64,000 nucleotides of DNA from Mycobacterium sp. 852002-40037_SCH5390672 (GTDB lineage: Bacteria; Actinomycetota; Actinomycetes; Mycobacteriales; Mycobacteriaceae), in the NCBI RefSeq assembly GCF_001665875.1, contig NZ_LZTA01000069.1:186001-250000 (forward strand), written 5' to 3'. This document shows positions 35,496 to 43,035 of this stretch, one piece after another; the first letter of the stretch is position 1; each line of letters opens with the position of its first letter. Below the pieces are notes generated by a model. It saw only the letters and a list, made by a program, of their open reading frames with translations. It did no database searches and was not told where the DNA came from. The position numbers and the translations under genes were made by a program.

Positions 35496-36715
35496 GCTCG
35501 TCTGCCGTGACGGGCATCATCGCCTGGCCTGTGATTGCGTTCATGACGCTCGTGCTGGTCGGGCGCTACCGATGGTGCAACAGCAACCTCTACGAGAAAT
35601 ACTTCAACAATACTTTGACGTTCTTGCTGCTGACTCAGTTGTTGCGCGAGCACCTGGTGCAAAACATGCTCGTCAGCTCAGCTTTCATGGCGCCGCCCGG
35701 CACGTGGCAACTGAGTACCGCTGTAATGATTTACAGCTACGGCGAATTCATGGGGTTCACCCTGTTGTGGTCGGGGATGTCAGAAGCTGAAGCCCGCCGC
35801 AAGCACAAGTATTACCGCCTGGCAGGGGTGCTCCTTGCTGCCGGAGTGCTCATCTTTGGTAGTCCTGCTCGAATCGCCGCAGAGCCCCTTGAGTTCACGG
35901 TTGGCTGGGAGAGCGTGGCTGGCTTGGCTTGCGTGTCGGCATTGCTGGTGGTCCTAGCGACGCGCATGATATGGCTTTCCGTACGCGAGTTGCGTACCGC
36001 CAGCAGTCGGCGGGAGCGCTTGATCGCGATCAGCACACTGTCGATTGGTCTGGCGGGTATGGGGAGTGTGATCCAAGAGGTCGCCCTGCAGATGTCCGAT
36101 CAGCTTGGCTGGACTCACACCGCCGAGTTCAGGCAGCAGTACCACGCGTTCGGCATTTTCTTCATGATATTTGGCGTGTTCGCGACTGCCGCTGTCCCTC
36201 TTGCTACGAAGCTACGTCGCTCACTCGGGCTCGATCCCATCAGCCGCAGCTGGTCCACATTGCAACCGCTGCGACGGACCCTGCGAACCGTTGTCCCAGA
36301 ATGTGTCTTCGCCCTTGACCATGACGAGCCACGGCGCCGAAAAACACAGCTACAGCTGCATCACACCGTCGTCGAGATCCGGGACGCCATGTTGGGGCTG
36401 CGCCCATATTTCCGTGAAATACCCAACCATGAACTGATGCGCTTTCTGGCCAAGCCCCACCCGGTGCCGGCGCGCGACCGCGACACGGCTGTCGCAGCCC
36501 TTCGCCTGGCTTACGCCGCCAGAGCCAAAGCCGCCGGCGTCACGCCGGAACCCCCCGACGTCGATTCAGCACTAATCGTCGCGTCGCGAGCGGCAACGCT
36601 TCAACAGGAAGCCGCCGAACTGACCATGCTGGCGAAATGGTGGCCCGCCGCATACGCCGCCACTGAGGACATCATCGAATTTGCGGCCGACAAGAAAGCG
36701 AGCCCGACACTATGA
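35492..36715 (+). CDS. MAB_1171c-family integral membrane protein (putative transporter)
   Basis: 407 residues. About seven transmembrane helices occupy residues 8-240 (for example TGIIAWPVIAFMTLVLVG, LAGVLLAAGVLIFG, LACVSALLVVLATRMIWL, FGIFFMIFGVFATAAVPLATKL). A soluble C-terminal region of about 165 residues (RLGLDPISRSWSTLQPLRRTLRTVVPECV onward) follows. The pattern is that of actinobacterial MAB_1171c-like proteins annotated as putative transporters; transport has not been shown. It starts at GTG 35492, overlapping the protease stop, and ends overlapping a 22-codon ORF (ATGA, 36712-36715). Confidence 0.78.
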   Translation: MSSSAVTGIIAWPVIAFMTLVLVGRYRWCNSNLYEKYFNNTLTFLLLTQLLREHLVQNMLVSSAFMAPPGTWQLSTAVMIYSYGEFMGFTLLWSGMSEAEARRKHKYYRLAGVLLAAGVLIFGSPARIAAEPLEFTVGWESVAGLACVSALLVVLATRMIWLSVRELRTASSRRERLIAISTLSIGLAGMGSVIQEVALQMSDQLGWTHTAEFRQQYHAFGIFFMIFGVFATAAVPLATKLRRSLGLDPISRSWSTLQPLRRTLRTVVPECVFALDHDEPRRRKTQLQLHHTVVEIRDAMLGLRPYFREIPNHELMRFLAKPHPVPARDRDTAVAALRLAYAARAKAAGVTPEPPDVDSALIVASRAATLQQEAAELTMLAKWWPAAYAATEDIIEFAADKKASPTL

Positions 36716-36780
36716 CTCCGCCTGCCCCGACACCGATCCCGCTTCCCCGCTTTCGGCTGACCATTCTCGGTGATCAGTGA
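36712..36780 (+). CDS. 22-codon mini-ORF coupled at both ends, possible leader or precursor peptide
   Basis: ATG 36712 lies inside the stop of the membrane-protein gene (ATGA), and its TGA 36778-36780 overlaps the start of the methyltransferase (TGATG). The peptide begins MTPPAPTPIPLP and ends LGDQ, with three basic/aromatic residues (R-F-R) in between. Exact coupling on both sides makes translation likely. It could be a ribosome-relay leader that secures methyltransferase translation, or a tiny precursor peptide modified by the neighbours. A chance ORF remains possible. Confidence 0.4.
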   Translation: MTPPAPTPIPLPRFRLTILGDQ

Positions 36781-37886
36781 TGTCGATGCGCCTGCCTGCC
36801 GTGCCAGTACCGCGTTTGGTGGCGCGCGGCGTATTCGGTGCTCGACGCTGTGCGTTGGATCTCGCCGATGCCGTGGTGCCGGGGGGGTTCGCGCTATTCT
36901 TCGACGTTACATTCGGGTTGCAGAGGCTGAAGATCGCGGGCGTGCTTGTCTCTTCGGGGCTAGCCGATGCCCTCGGCAAGGATTCACAGGATCCAGTCGA
37001 ACTGGCACACAAACTAGGATTAGACCCTGACGTGACGGTCAGAATCGTCAATGCGGCGATCGGGTCCCGGCTGATGAAACTGGACCGTGCGGGCCGTGCA
37101 CGCATGACGAAGCTTGGTGCACCGCTATGTCGCGACCACCCCAAATCGCTCGCCTCCTGGGTTGCCTACTACGCGCACCCTGACACCGCAGCCGCATATG
37201 CGCACCTCGACGCCCAGCTGCGCGAAGGTGCCGAAACCTCGGGATATCAAAGGGCTTTCGGCACGTCGTTGTGGGGCTACTTCGACGATCGCCCAGATAT
37301 GAGGAGCACGTTCGCAGATGCGATGCGCCAGCTCACCCAGTTCGACCTTGCCGGCATCGTACGGACCTATCCATGGCCGACACATGGAATCATCTGCGAT
37401 GTCGCCGGGGGAGTCGGTCACATGCTCGCGGCCATCCTCGAACGTCGACCCGACGCTCGCGGGATCCTGCTCGATTCGCCCGCGATCATCGAGCAGGCAG
37501 ACGGGTTTCTACGCGAGCGAGGGTTGGCCGACCGGATCGAGCGCCGCGCCGGCGACCTGTTCGGTCAACTCGACGCACGCGCTGACGTCTACACGATGAA
37601 GTGGATCCTGCACGACTGGGACGATCATGCCTGCCGCGAAATTCTTAAGCGGGTGCACGCCACCATGCCGTCCGGTTCGAGGCTGGTGACTATTGATATG
37701 CACCACGAATCAGGCCAGCTGAACGCCGTGTCGGCGATGCTCGACGTGCTGATGCTTGTTTCCTGCGAAGGCGGTCGGGAACGGTCGCCGCAGCAAGTGC
37801 AGGCCCTCATGCGCGACGCCGGACTCATACCAGGACGAGTCCGTCACTTTGGGCCTACCATGCTGGTCGAGGGCATCGCCCCGTAG
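36780..37886 (+). CDS. Class I O-methyltransferase (PF00891-like)
   Basis: 368 residues. It has an N-terminal dimerisation/winged-helix part (FALFFDVTFGLQRLKIAGVLVSSGLADAL, then VRIVNAAIGSRLMKLDRAGRARMTKLGAPL), the SAM motif IICDVAGGVGHMLAAIL, LLDSPAIIEQA, RRAGDLFGQL and the family signature MKWILHDWDDHACREILKRVHATMPSGSRLVTIDM. Such enzymes methylate hydroxyls of small molecules. ATG 36780 overlaps the mini-ORF stop (GTG 36777 is in frame too). It is the last gene of the XRE-ImmA cluster. Confidence 0.87.
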   Translation: MSMRLPAVPVPRLVARGVFGARRCALDLADAVVPGGFALFFDVTFGLQRLKIAGVLVSSGLADALGKDSQDPVELAHKLGLDPDVTVRIVNAAIGSRLMKLDRAGRARMTKLGAPLCRDHPKSLASWVAYYAHPDTAAAYAHLDAQLREGAETSGYQRAFGTSLWGYFDDRPDMRSTFADAMRQLTQFDLAGIVRTYPWPTHGIICDVAGGVGHMLAAILERRPDARGILLDSPAIIEQADGFLRERGLADRIERRAGDLFGQLDARADVYTMKWILHDWDDHACREILKRVHATMPSGSRLVTIDMHHESGQLNAVSAMLDVLMLVSCEGGRERSPQQVQALMRDAGLIPGRVRHFGPTMLVEGIAP

Positions 37887-37978
37887 GGGCGCGGTTTGCG
37901 ACAACCACCGTCGGTGACCGCTGTCAGGCCAGCCGGCTCCGACGGTTCTTGCGTTCGTCGTTCAGCCCCGAGCAGACC

Positions 37979-38155
37979 TTAGGGGTCGTCTGTCAGGTCA
38001 TCGTCACTAGATTGCCGGTGGCGCTCGTCTATCACGCGATGCCAAGCGTCGTGGATTCTTATGTTGTGAATGATGGTGCCGCAGCCCCTGCACGTATAGA
38101 GGCTGGGGGATCGACGTGGCTCGTAAAGCTCGTAATCTGGCTCGTGGCGTGCCAT
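37979..38155 (-). CDS. Small phage-like zinc-finger protein
   Basis: 58 residues from ATG 38155. The core YTCRGCGTIIHNIRIHDAWH carries a C-x-x-C and a downstream H-x-x-x-H set close to the CxxCG...HxxWH pattern common in tiny phage-encoded proteins. The N-terminus (MARHEPDYELYEPRR) is charged and the C-terminus is acidic. The function is unknown. Its presence suggests a mobile origin for the flank of the XRE-ImmA cluster. Confidence 0.5.
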   Translation of the reverse strand: MARHEPDYELYEPRRSPSLYTCRGCGTIIHNIRIHDAWHRVIDERHRQSSDDDLTDDP

Positions 38156-38488
38156 GGTTGGTGCCCCGCCTCTCCATAAGATAGATACGTCGGTGTCAGC
38201 CCGCCATGTCAAACTGGTTGTCGGCATTGGATCCGGCGTCGAGGTCCCGACAGGCCGAGGATCCGAGCATTCGAGCACCTTGCTGTTTGGCGCGCGAGCA
38301 ATATGTCTAAGTACGACAGTACATGACTGGTGGCCAAAGTGTGAACTCAAGAAAATGCGGGTTCGAGGTAGCGATCGAATTTGAGGCGGCAGGCCGTATC
38401 CCGGTTTCAAGCTCGACGAAGCTTGTCACAACATCAAACGCATCTGGCACTAGTTGGCACTGTGGTGTGTGGAGTTGGCAGCGTGTCG
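38156..38488. other. Non-coding stretch
   Basis: 333 bp between the divergent zinc-finger protein and the NTF2-like gene. Several open frames exist but none looks protein-like. An AGTAC-gac-AGTAC direct repeat lies around 38314-38326. Less GC-rich than the core genes by eye. No promoter could be fixed. Confidence 0.3.
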
Positions 38489-38950
38489 ATGACCATCGTC
38501 GATGGAATGAGTGCATCCTCGAATCCAAAGACATTTGTCATCAAGTTCGCCGAGTTCTGGGCTGATCCGTCGTCCCAGGGCTTGGCCGAACTCCTGCAAC
38601 CCGACGTGGTTCTGATGCAGCCGCTCGTGCCTCGGATGGTCGGGATCGAGGCCGCACAAGCCCAGTTCCAACGCTTCCGGTACTGCCTTCCTGGCTTGCA
38701 CGCCCATGTCGACCATTGGTGTGGAGACGGTGACTTGGTCTTCATAGAATTCCGGCTGCACGCCCGCATCGGTGGCGCCGTAATCGAATGGCCCAACGTG
38801 AACCGCCTGCAGCTACGTAACGGCAAGGGGATTGAACGCGTTACCTACTTCGACCCTCTGGCGATCCTGCCCACGCTGTTGCGGCACCCCTCACTAGGGT
38901 GGCGCTGGTGGCGCTGGTGGCGCTCCAGCATCAGCGCCCCTGAAGCCTAG
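38489..38950 (+). CDS. NTF2/SnoaL-like protein
   Basis: About 153 residues. FVIKFAEFWADPSSQGLAELLQPDVVLMQPLVPRMVGIEAAQAQFQRFRYCLPGLHAHVDHWCGDGDLVFIEFRLHARIGGAVIEWPNVNRLQLRNGKGIERVTYFDP follows the SnoaL-like order. The C-terminus ends with an unusual run of Trp and Arg (WRWWRWWRSS) caused by a short GGCGCTGGT DNA repeat. ATG 38489 was chosen; GTG 38483 is two codons upstream. No operon partner is visible. Confidence 0.72.
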   Translation: MTIVDGMSASSNPKTFVIKFAEFWADPSSQGLAELLQPDVVLMQPLVPRMVGIEAAQAQFQRFRYCLPGLHAHVDHWCGDGDLVFIEFRLHARIGGAVIEWPNVNRLQLRNGKGIERVTYFDPLAILPTLLRHPSLGWRWWRWWRSSISAPEA

Positions 38951-39323
38951 CGAGGCGTAGCAGCTATCGCCCAAGCAAAGGAGTGCGCCTCGACAGCAGT
39001 CCTCCGGCGGGGTAGCGGCACACCGGTCCGATCGTGAATAGTGTTGCGCGGGTTGATAACACGGATCCCGGCTTTAGTTTAGCGGCCTGATGTACCCACG
39101 CTCGGAACAGTGCTCGAGGACTCCTGCCCACGTTCCGAAATCGGTGGATGAGTGGGTAATACACAGACCGTGAACATAGCCGCAGCATCAGTGATGCTGA
39201 GACACAGTGCATAACAACATACTTCGCTATGGGGAGGCCTTTGCGGTAACCCGCAATCTTCGTTCCCACCCTATTAGGGAAGAGGTGCGGTCGCGGTGTC
39301 GCGAGCTGAAGGCTCATCGCACG
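38951..39323. other. Intergenic region with a 17-bp perfect palindrome
   Basis: 373 bp between two convergent genes, without a convincing gene. At 39183-39199 it carries CAGCATCA-g-TGATGCTG, perfect 8-bp arms around one base. The position, about 125 bp downstream of the MmyB-type regulator's stop, fits neither a standard promoter nor a classical terminator. Confidence 0.4.
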
Positions 39324-40169
39324 TCATTGCATGGACATCCGCTCGGTGCCAGTGACACGCATCATTTCGAGTGCCGACGCTTCGCGTGTGCCGGCTGCGG
39401 CGGAGTAGACGATCATTGACTGGTCGGTGTCGGGTAGCAGCAAGGTATCGCAGTCCAGGACGAGAAGCCCGAAGTCAGGGTGGTCGATCGTCTTGTGCGT
39501 CGAACGGACCACGGTGGAGTTTCCTTCCCGCCACATGCTCTGGAACCGCTGGCTGCCGGCCATCAGCTCGTCGATCAGCTCGCGCAGGTCGGGATCGTCG
39601 GGGTAGCGCGAGAGCGCGGTGCGTAGCGACCCGACTGCCTGCTGCTCGGCCGGCTCAATCTCTTCCGGATCGAGCGCCACACGAGTTTTGCCGCTGCCGA
39701 GGAACCGCTGCCAGATGACGTTGCGTTGTCCCTCGGGCCAGCCGGCGACGTCGCCAATTAGCGCGCAGGCCATCGGATTTTGCACCAACAAGTCACCTTT
39801 GGCCGACAGCACCAGCGCGGGCACCTCCGTCAACCGCTGCAGCAGCCGAAGCACACTCGGCCGGACCGACATCTCGATCCGCCCGGCCAGTGGCGGTGCG
39901 CTGCCGGCGAGACGGAAGACTTGATCGCGTCCGTCGCGGTCAAGACGTAGTGCCCGGGTCAGCGCTGTGAGCACCTGGATCGAGGGCCGCGGCGCGCGGC
40001 CTTGTTCGAGGCGGACCACGTAGTCAACACTGAGCCCGGCGAGTTGAGCGACCTCCTCCCGGCGTAGACCGACGACCCGCCTCCTGGGACCCGCCGCAAG
40101 GCCCACCTCTTCGGGCGCGATGCGTGTCCGTGCGGCCCTCAGAACATTGGCGAGTTCGACACGATCCAT
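39324..40169 (-). CDS. XRE regulator with MmyB-like ligand-binding domain
   Basis: 281 residues. The HTH spans about 5-80: LANVLRAARTRI, RRVVGLRREEVAQLAGLSVDYVVRLEQGRAPRPSIQVLTALTRALRLDRDGRDQVFRLAG. The C-terminal part (RPSVLRLLQRLTEVPALVLSAKGDLLVQNPMACALIGDV to DHPDFGLLVLDCDTLLLPDTDQSMIVYSAAAGT) is the MmyB-like PAS-type domain that binds fatty-acid-like ligands in actinobacterial regulators. It is divergent from the M24-fold gene (starts 211 bp apart), its most likely target. Confidence 0.9.
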   Translation of the reverse strand: MDRVELANVLRAARTRIAPEEVGLAAGPRRRVVGLRREEVAQLAGLSVDYVVRLEQGRAPRPSIQVLTALTRALRLDRDGRDQVFRLAGSAPPLAGRIEMSVRPSVLRLLQRLTEVPALVLSAKGDLLVQNPMACALIGDVAGWPEGQRNVIWQRFLGSGKTRVALDPEEIEPAEQQAVGSLRTALSRYPDDPDLRELIDELMAGSQRFQSMWREGNSTVVRSTHKTIDHPDFGLLVLDCDTLLLPDTDQSMIVYSAAAGTREASALEMMRVTGTERMSMQ

Positions 40170-40380
40170 CCATTCAGTCTCCTCGGCTGGCCGCGTGCTG
40201 TCCTGGTACCGCGACTCCTAGCCTGCGGGGTCTCTGGATGGCACCTCGCCGCCGGGGCATCGTGGAGCCGTGAGCGAGTCGAGGAGCAGCGCAGACCCAC
40301 CCAACCGGCAACGTCGACGGGGGCAAGAACCGGCATCGACACCCACAGATTTTCACGTGCAAAGTGCGGAGGAGTACGAC

Positions 40381-41658
40381 ATGGGCAACGTTGCGGTTCC
40401 GACATTCTCGATCGCTGAGCGTGATCGCAGGTGGAATTTGGCGCGCGATTTCATGCGGCGCGAAGGGCTTGATGCGCTGCTCGTCTTCGGTGAGCATGAA
40501 GACGCCGGCCCCGCGCCGTTCGCGTTCGACACCTGGTTCACCAACGCCAGGCCTGGCACGACGGTCGTTTTTCCCGGTGACGGCGAACCGCTGTCGCTGT
40601 TGCCGATGGAGATGTTCTGGAGGGACTATCTCGAATGCGGGCGCCGGGGTAACGCCCTTTGGATCTCGCCCAAGAACATCCGAGCGTCTCGCGACTCTGC
40701 AGCGATCGCTGACACGCTCATTGCACTTGGGCTGTCGACGGCAACGATCGGCGTCATTGGTCTGGAACCGTATGCGCCGTGGCACCCCGAAGGGGTGGTG
40801 CCCTATCGGCAGTGGAACAACGTGCTGAACAGGTTTCCGGACGTGGACTTCAAACCTGTCGCGCAGACGCTGTCACGTCTCATCATGCCGCTGAGCGGCG
40901 AGGAGATCGCCGTTGCACGCCGCGCGGCGAGCATCGGCGACGCCATGGTGGCGGCCATGGTAGGCACCGCCGCTGCCGGCGTCTCGGAGAGCGAGGTCTA
41001 CGCAGCTGGGATGGCTGCCGGATATGCAAGCGGCACAACCCCAGCCGCCATGCATCTCTATTCGGGACCCGACCCACTGGCTCGAGCTTTGCCGCCATGG
41101 AGCTACCGACCGCAGGCACCCCGCATCCTGGCCGACGGTGACGTTGTGTCCGCGGAGGTGTTCTCCAACCTGGGCGGACGCCACACACAGCACCAGGCCA
41201 CGATCACGGTCGGCGAGCCTCACCCGGATCTGGCGCGCGCCGCCGACGTTGCGCGCTCCACCTACGACGCGGGTCTGCAGGCTCTGCGCCCCGGCCGGAC
41301 ATTCGGGGACGTCGTCGATGTCATGCGCGAGGTGTTGGACGCCGCTGACGGCTGGGAGTTCGGCCCTTCGCTGCACGCGCTCAACCCGATGATCGCGTTG
41401 AGCGGCTTCCCAGCAGACGCCACGAAACGGATTCCCGGCGCCCAGGCCTACCCGCCCGAGCCCGACCATCCCACCATCGGTGCCGACATGGAACTGGTGC
41501 CTGGCATGACCTTCGCCATGGAACCCAATTACGTCTTCGGCCAGCACCTGGCCTACCTTGGCGGCACCGTCATCGTCGGCGACCCCGATCCGATCGAACT
41601 TAACCCGTACACAGCGCAAATCCTTCGCGCCCAAGGCAACACGACCATATCGAAGTAG
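40381..41658 (+). CDS. M24 'pita-bread' fold protein with altered metal ligands
   Basis: 425 residues: an N-terminal creatinase-like domain (FSIAERDRRWNLARDFMRREGLDALLVFGEHED) and a C-terminal M24 domain. Active M24 peptidases need D-D-H-E-E. Here the first Asp strand reads VVSAEVFSNLGG (Glu instead of Asp), the second Asp position is in HTQHQATI (no Asp), SLHALNP keeps a His, FAMEPNYV keeps one Glu, and the last Glu strand is LGGTVIVG (no Glu). It is likely a non-metal, creatinase-like hydrolase or a pseudoenzyme. GGAGGAG precedes ATG 40381. Confidence 0.85.
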   Translation: MGNVAVPTFSIAERDRRWNLARDFMRREGLDALLVFGEHEDAGPAPFAFDTWFTNARPGTTVVFPGDGEPLSLLPMEMFWRDYLECGRRGNALWISPKNIRASRDSAAIADTLIALGLSTATIGVIGLEPYAPWHPEGVVPYRQWNNVLNRFPDVDFKPVAQTLSRLIMPLSGEEIAVARRAASIGDAMVAAMVGTAAAGVSESEVYAAGMAAGYASGTTPAAMHLYSGPDPLARALPPWSYRPQAPRILADGDVVSAEVFSNLGGRHTQHQATITVGEPHPDLARAADVARSTYDAGLQALRPGRTFGDVVDVMREVLDAADGWEFGPSLHALNPMIALSGFPADATKRIPGAQAYPPEPDHPTIGADMELVPGMTFAMEPNYVFGQHLAYLGGTVIVGDPDPIELNPYTAQILRAQGNTTISK

Positions 41659-41749
41659 TCGCTGCGTTCTTTATTCGTCCCACCGGGACCGGGTGAACCG
41701 AGATACACGACATCCCGCAACGAAGATAAAACGAAGTTTGGCGTCGGGA

Positions 41750-41768
41750 TGGTCGCGCACAGCGACCA
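41750..41768. promoter_or_regulatory. Inverted repeat between M24-like gene and SDR
   Basis: TGGTCGC-gcaca-GCGACCA, 7-bp perfect arms, about 60 bp upstream of the SDR start and 92 bp after the M24-like stop. It could be an operator for the SDR gene or a hairpin that reduces read-through. There is no U-tract. Confidence 0.35.
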
Positions 41769-41827
41769 CCGCCGGGACCCGGGCCGTGTTCAGCGCATAT
41801 TCACGGGCTGTCAATCAAGGAGGAAGT

Positions 41828-42793
41828 GTGACAACGGTTTTCATCACTGGCGGTCATTCCGGCATCGGGCTCGAATGCTCCAGGCAGCTCGCCGCCAGGG
41901 AGGTCAATATCATTCTCGCGGGTCGTAGCCCGGCAAGGATGCAGTCAGTTGCCGACGAACTGCGAGCGGTGCGCAATATCGACGTGGCCACGGTCGAACT
42001 CGACATCTCCTCCCTGGCGTCGGTTCGCAGCGCGGCCGTCAGCTGCGGTGCGATGATCGCGCGCGGGGAGATCGAACCGCTGCAGGCGGTGATCTGCAAC
42101 GCCGGTGGTCGTTTCGACTGGGCAAAGAAATACAGCCCGGAGGGCTACGAGCTGACGTTCGCGACGAACTGCCTTGGTCATTTCCTCCTCGTCGAGCTGC
42201 TCCTTCCGATGATGTCGCTCGACGGTCGTGTCGTGTTCACGGCGAGCGGCACGCACGACCCCGACACGATGGACGGCAAGATGGTCGGCGCCGCCGTTGA
42301 GCCGAACGCCATCGCGCTCGCAAACGACGGGAAGGACGGGGCGAAGCCGTTGTCGGCCGGCAGGCGATATTCGACGTCCAAGCTCTGCACCGTCATGTAC
42401 GCCTACGAGCTCGCCAGGAGGCTCGACCGTGCGGGCAGCTCGATCGCGTCGATCGCGTTCGACCCCGGTTCTGTTCCCGAGACGGGCTTTCTGCGCGACA
42501 TGCCGAAAGTGGTGCAGTGGTTGGCGAAAACTTCGTTGATGAATTGGGTTTCCAAGCGCCTCGGCGGCACGACGTCGACGCTCGCGTTTTCCGGCGCCGC
42601 ACTCGCGGACCTGGCCGTCGACCCGCAGCACGCGGGCGGCTCTGGCGGCTACTTCCAAGCGAAGGAGGGAAAACTCTCGAAGGTACGGTCCTCGAAGGTT
42701 TCCTACGACGAGCAGCGCGCGCTGGCGTTGTGGAACGATTCGAAACGGCTCGTCGGGCTCCTCCCGGACGAGGAACCTGCGCAACTGCAATAA
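41828..42793 (+). CDS. SDR-family oxidoreductase (retinol-dehydrogenase-like)
   Basis: 321 residues. TTVFITGGHSGIGLECSRQLAAREVNIILAGRSPARM, then VELDISSLASVRSAA, VICNAGGRFDWAKKYSPEGYELTFATNCLGHFLLVELLLPMM, the catalytic Ser in VVFTASGTHD, and YSTSKLCTVMYAYEL with Tyr and Lys. The longer C-terminus (AFDPGSVPETGFLRDMP) is like plant protochlorophyllide/retinol-type SDRs. GTG 41828 is directly preceded by AAGGAGGAAGT. It may be cotranscribed with the M24-like gene 169 bp upstream. Confidence 0.9.
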   Translation: MTTVFITGGHSGIGLECSRQLAAREVNIILAGRSPARMQSVADELRAVRNIDVATVELDISSLASVRSAAVSCGAMIARGEIEPLQAVICNAGGRFDWAKKYSPEGYELTFATNCLGHFLLVELLLPMMSLDGRVVFTASGTHDPDTMDGKMVGAAVEPNAIALANDGKDGAKPLSAGRRYSTSKLCTVMYAYELARRLDRAGSSIASIAFDPGSVPETGFLRDMPKVVQWLAKTSLMNWVSKRLGGTTSTLAFSGAALADLAVDPQHAGGSGGYFQAKEGKLSKVRSSKVSYDEQRALALWNDSKRLVGLLPDEEPAQLQ

Positions 42794-42958
42794 CGACGGA
42801 TGAGCACTGTAGTGATCAAAACCATTGGGGTCAGAGGCATTCGGTGGCGCGGCGCGAAGTCACGACATCGACCGCCACCGCACAAAGCTGTTCGCCTGGC
42901 CCGATCGCTCGCGTGTCTCGGCCCTCAGCGCTCGCGTGCAGAGGTAGGCGTGTGGCGG

Positions 42959-43035
42959 CTAACCCCAGTGGGCCAAATACATACGGGCCGCGGTTCGCTC
43001 GTGAAGGACACGACCTTGTCGCCGTCCATGATTAA
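42959..43035 (-). pseudogene. 3' remnant of an MmpS-like gene
   Basis: On the minus strand this stretch reads IMDGDKVVSFTSEPRPVCIWP, close to the C-terminus of the intact MmpS-like lipoprotein at 32192-32641 (IIMDGDKVVSLKSEPRPTC). The DNA match centres on ACACGACCTTGTCGCC. No upstream part of the gene is present: the fragment abuts the stop of the thioredoxin-reductase-like gene. It marks an old rearrangement. Confidence 0.65.

Noticed and set aside
36777..36780. GTG 36777 as the methyltransferase start
   Set aside because: It is in frame and only one codon earlier than ATG 36780, so it cannot be separated by sequence; ATG was listed as the simpler choice.
38964..39317. Minus-strand ORF of 117 codons
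   Set aside because: No recognisable fold, many basic and Cys residues, and it spans the palindrome region; more likely non-coding.
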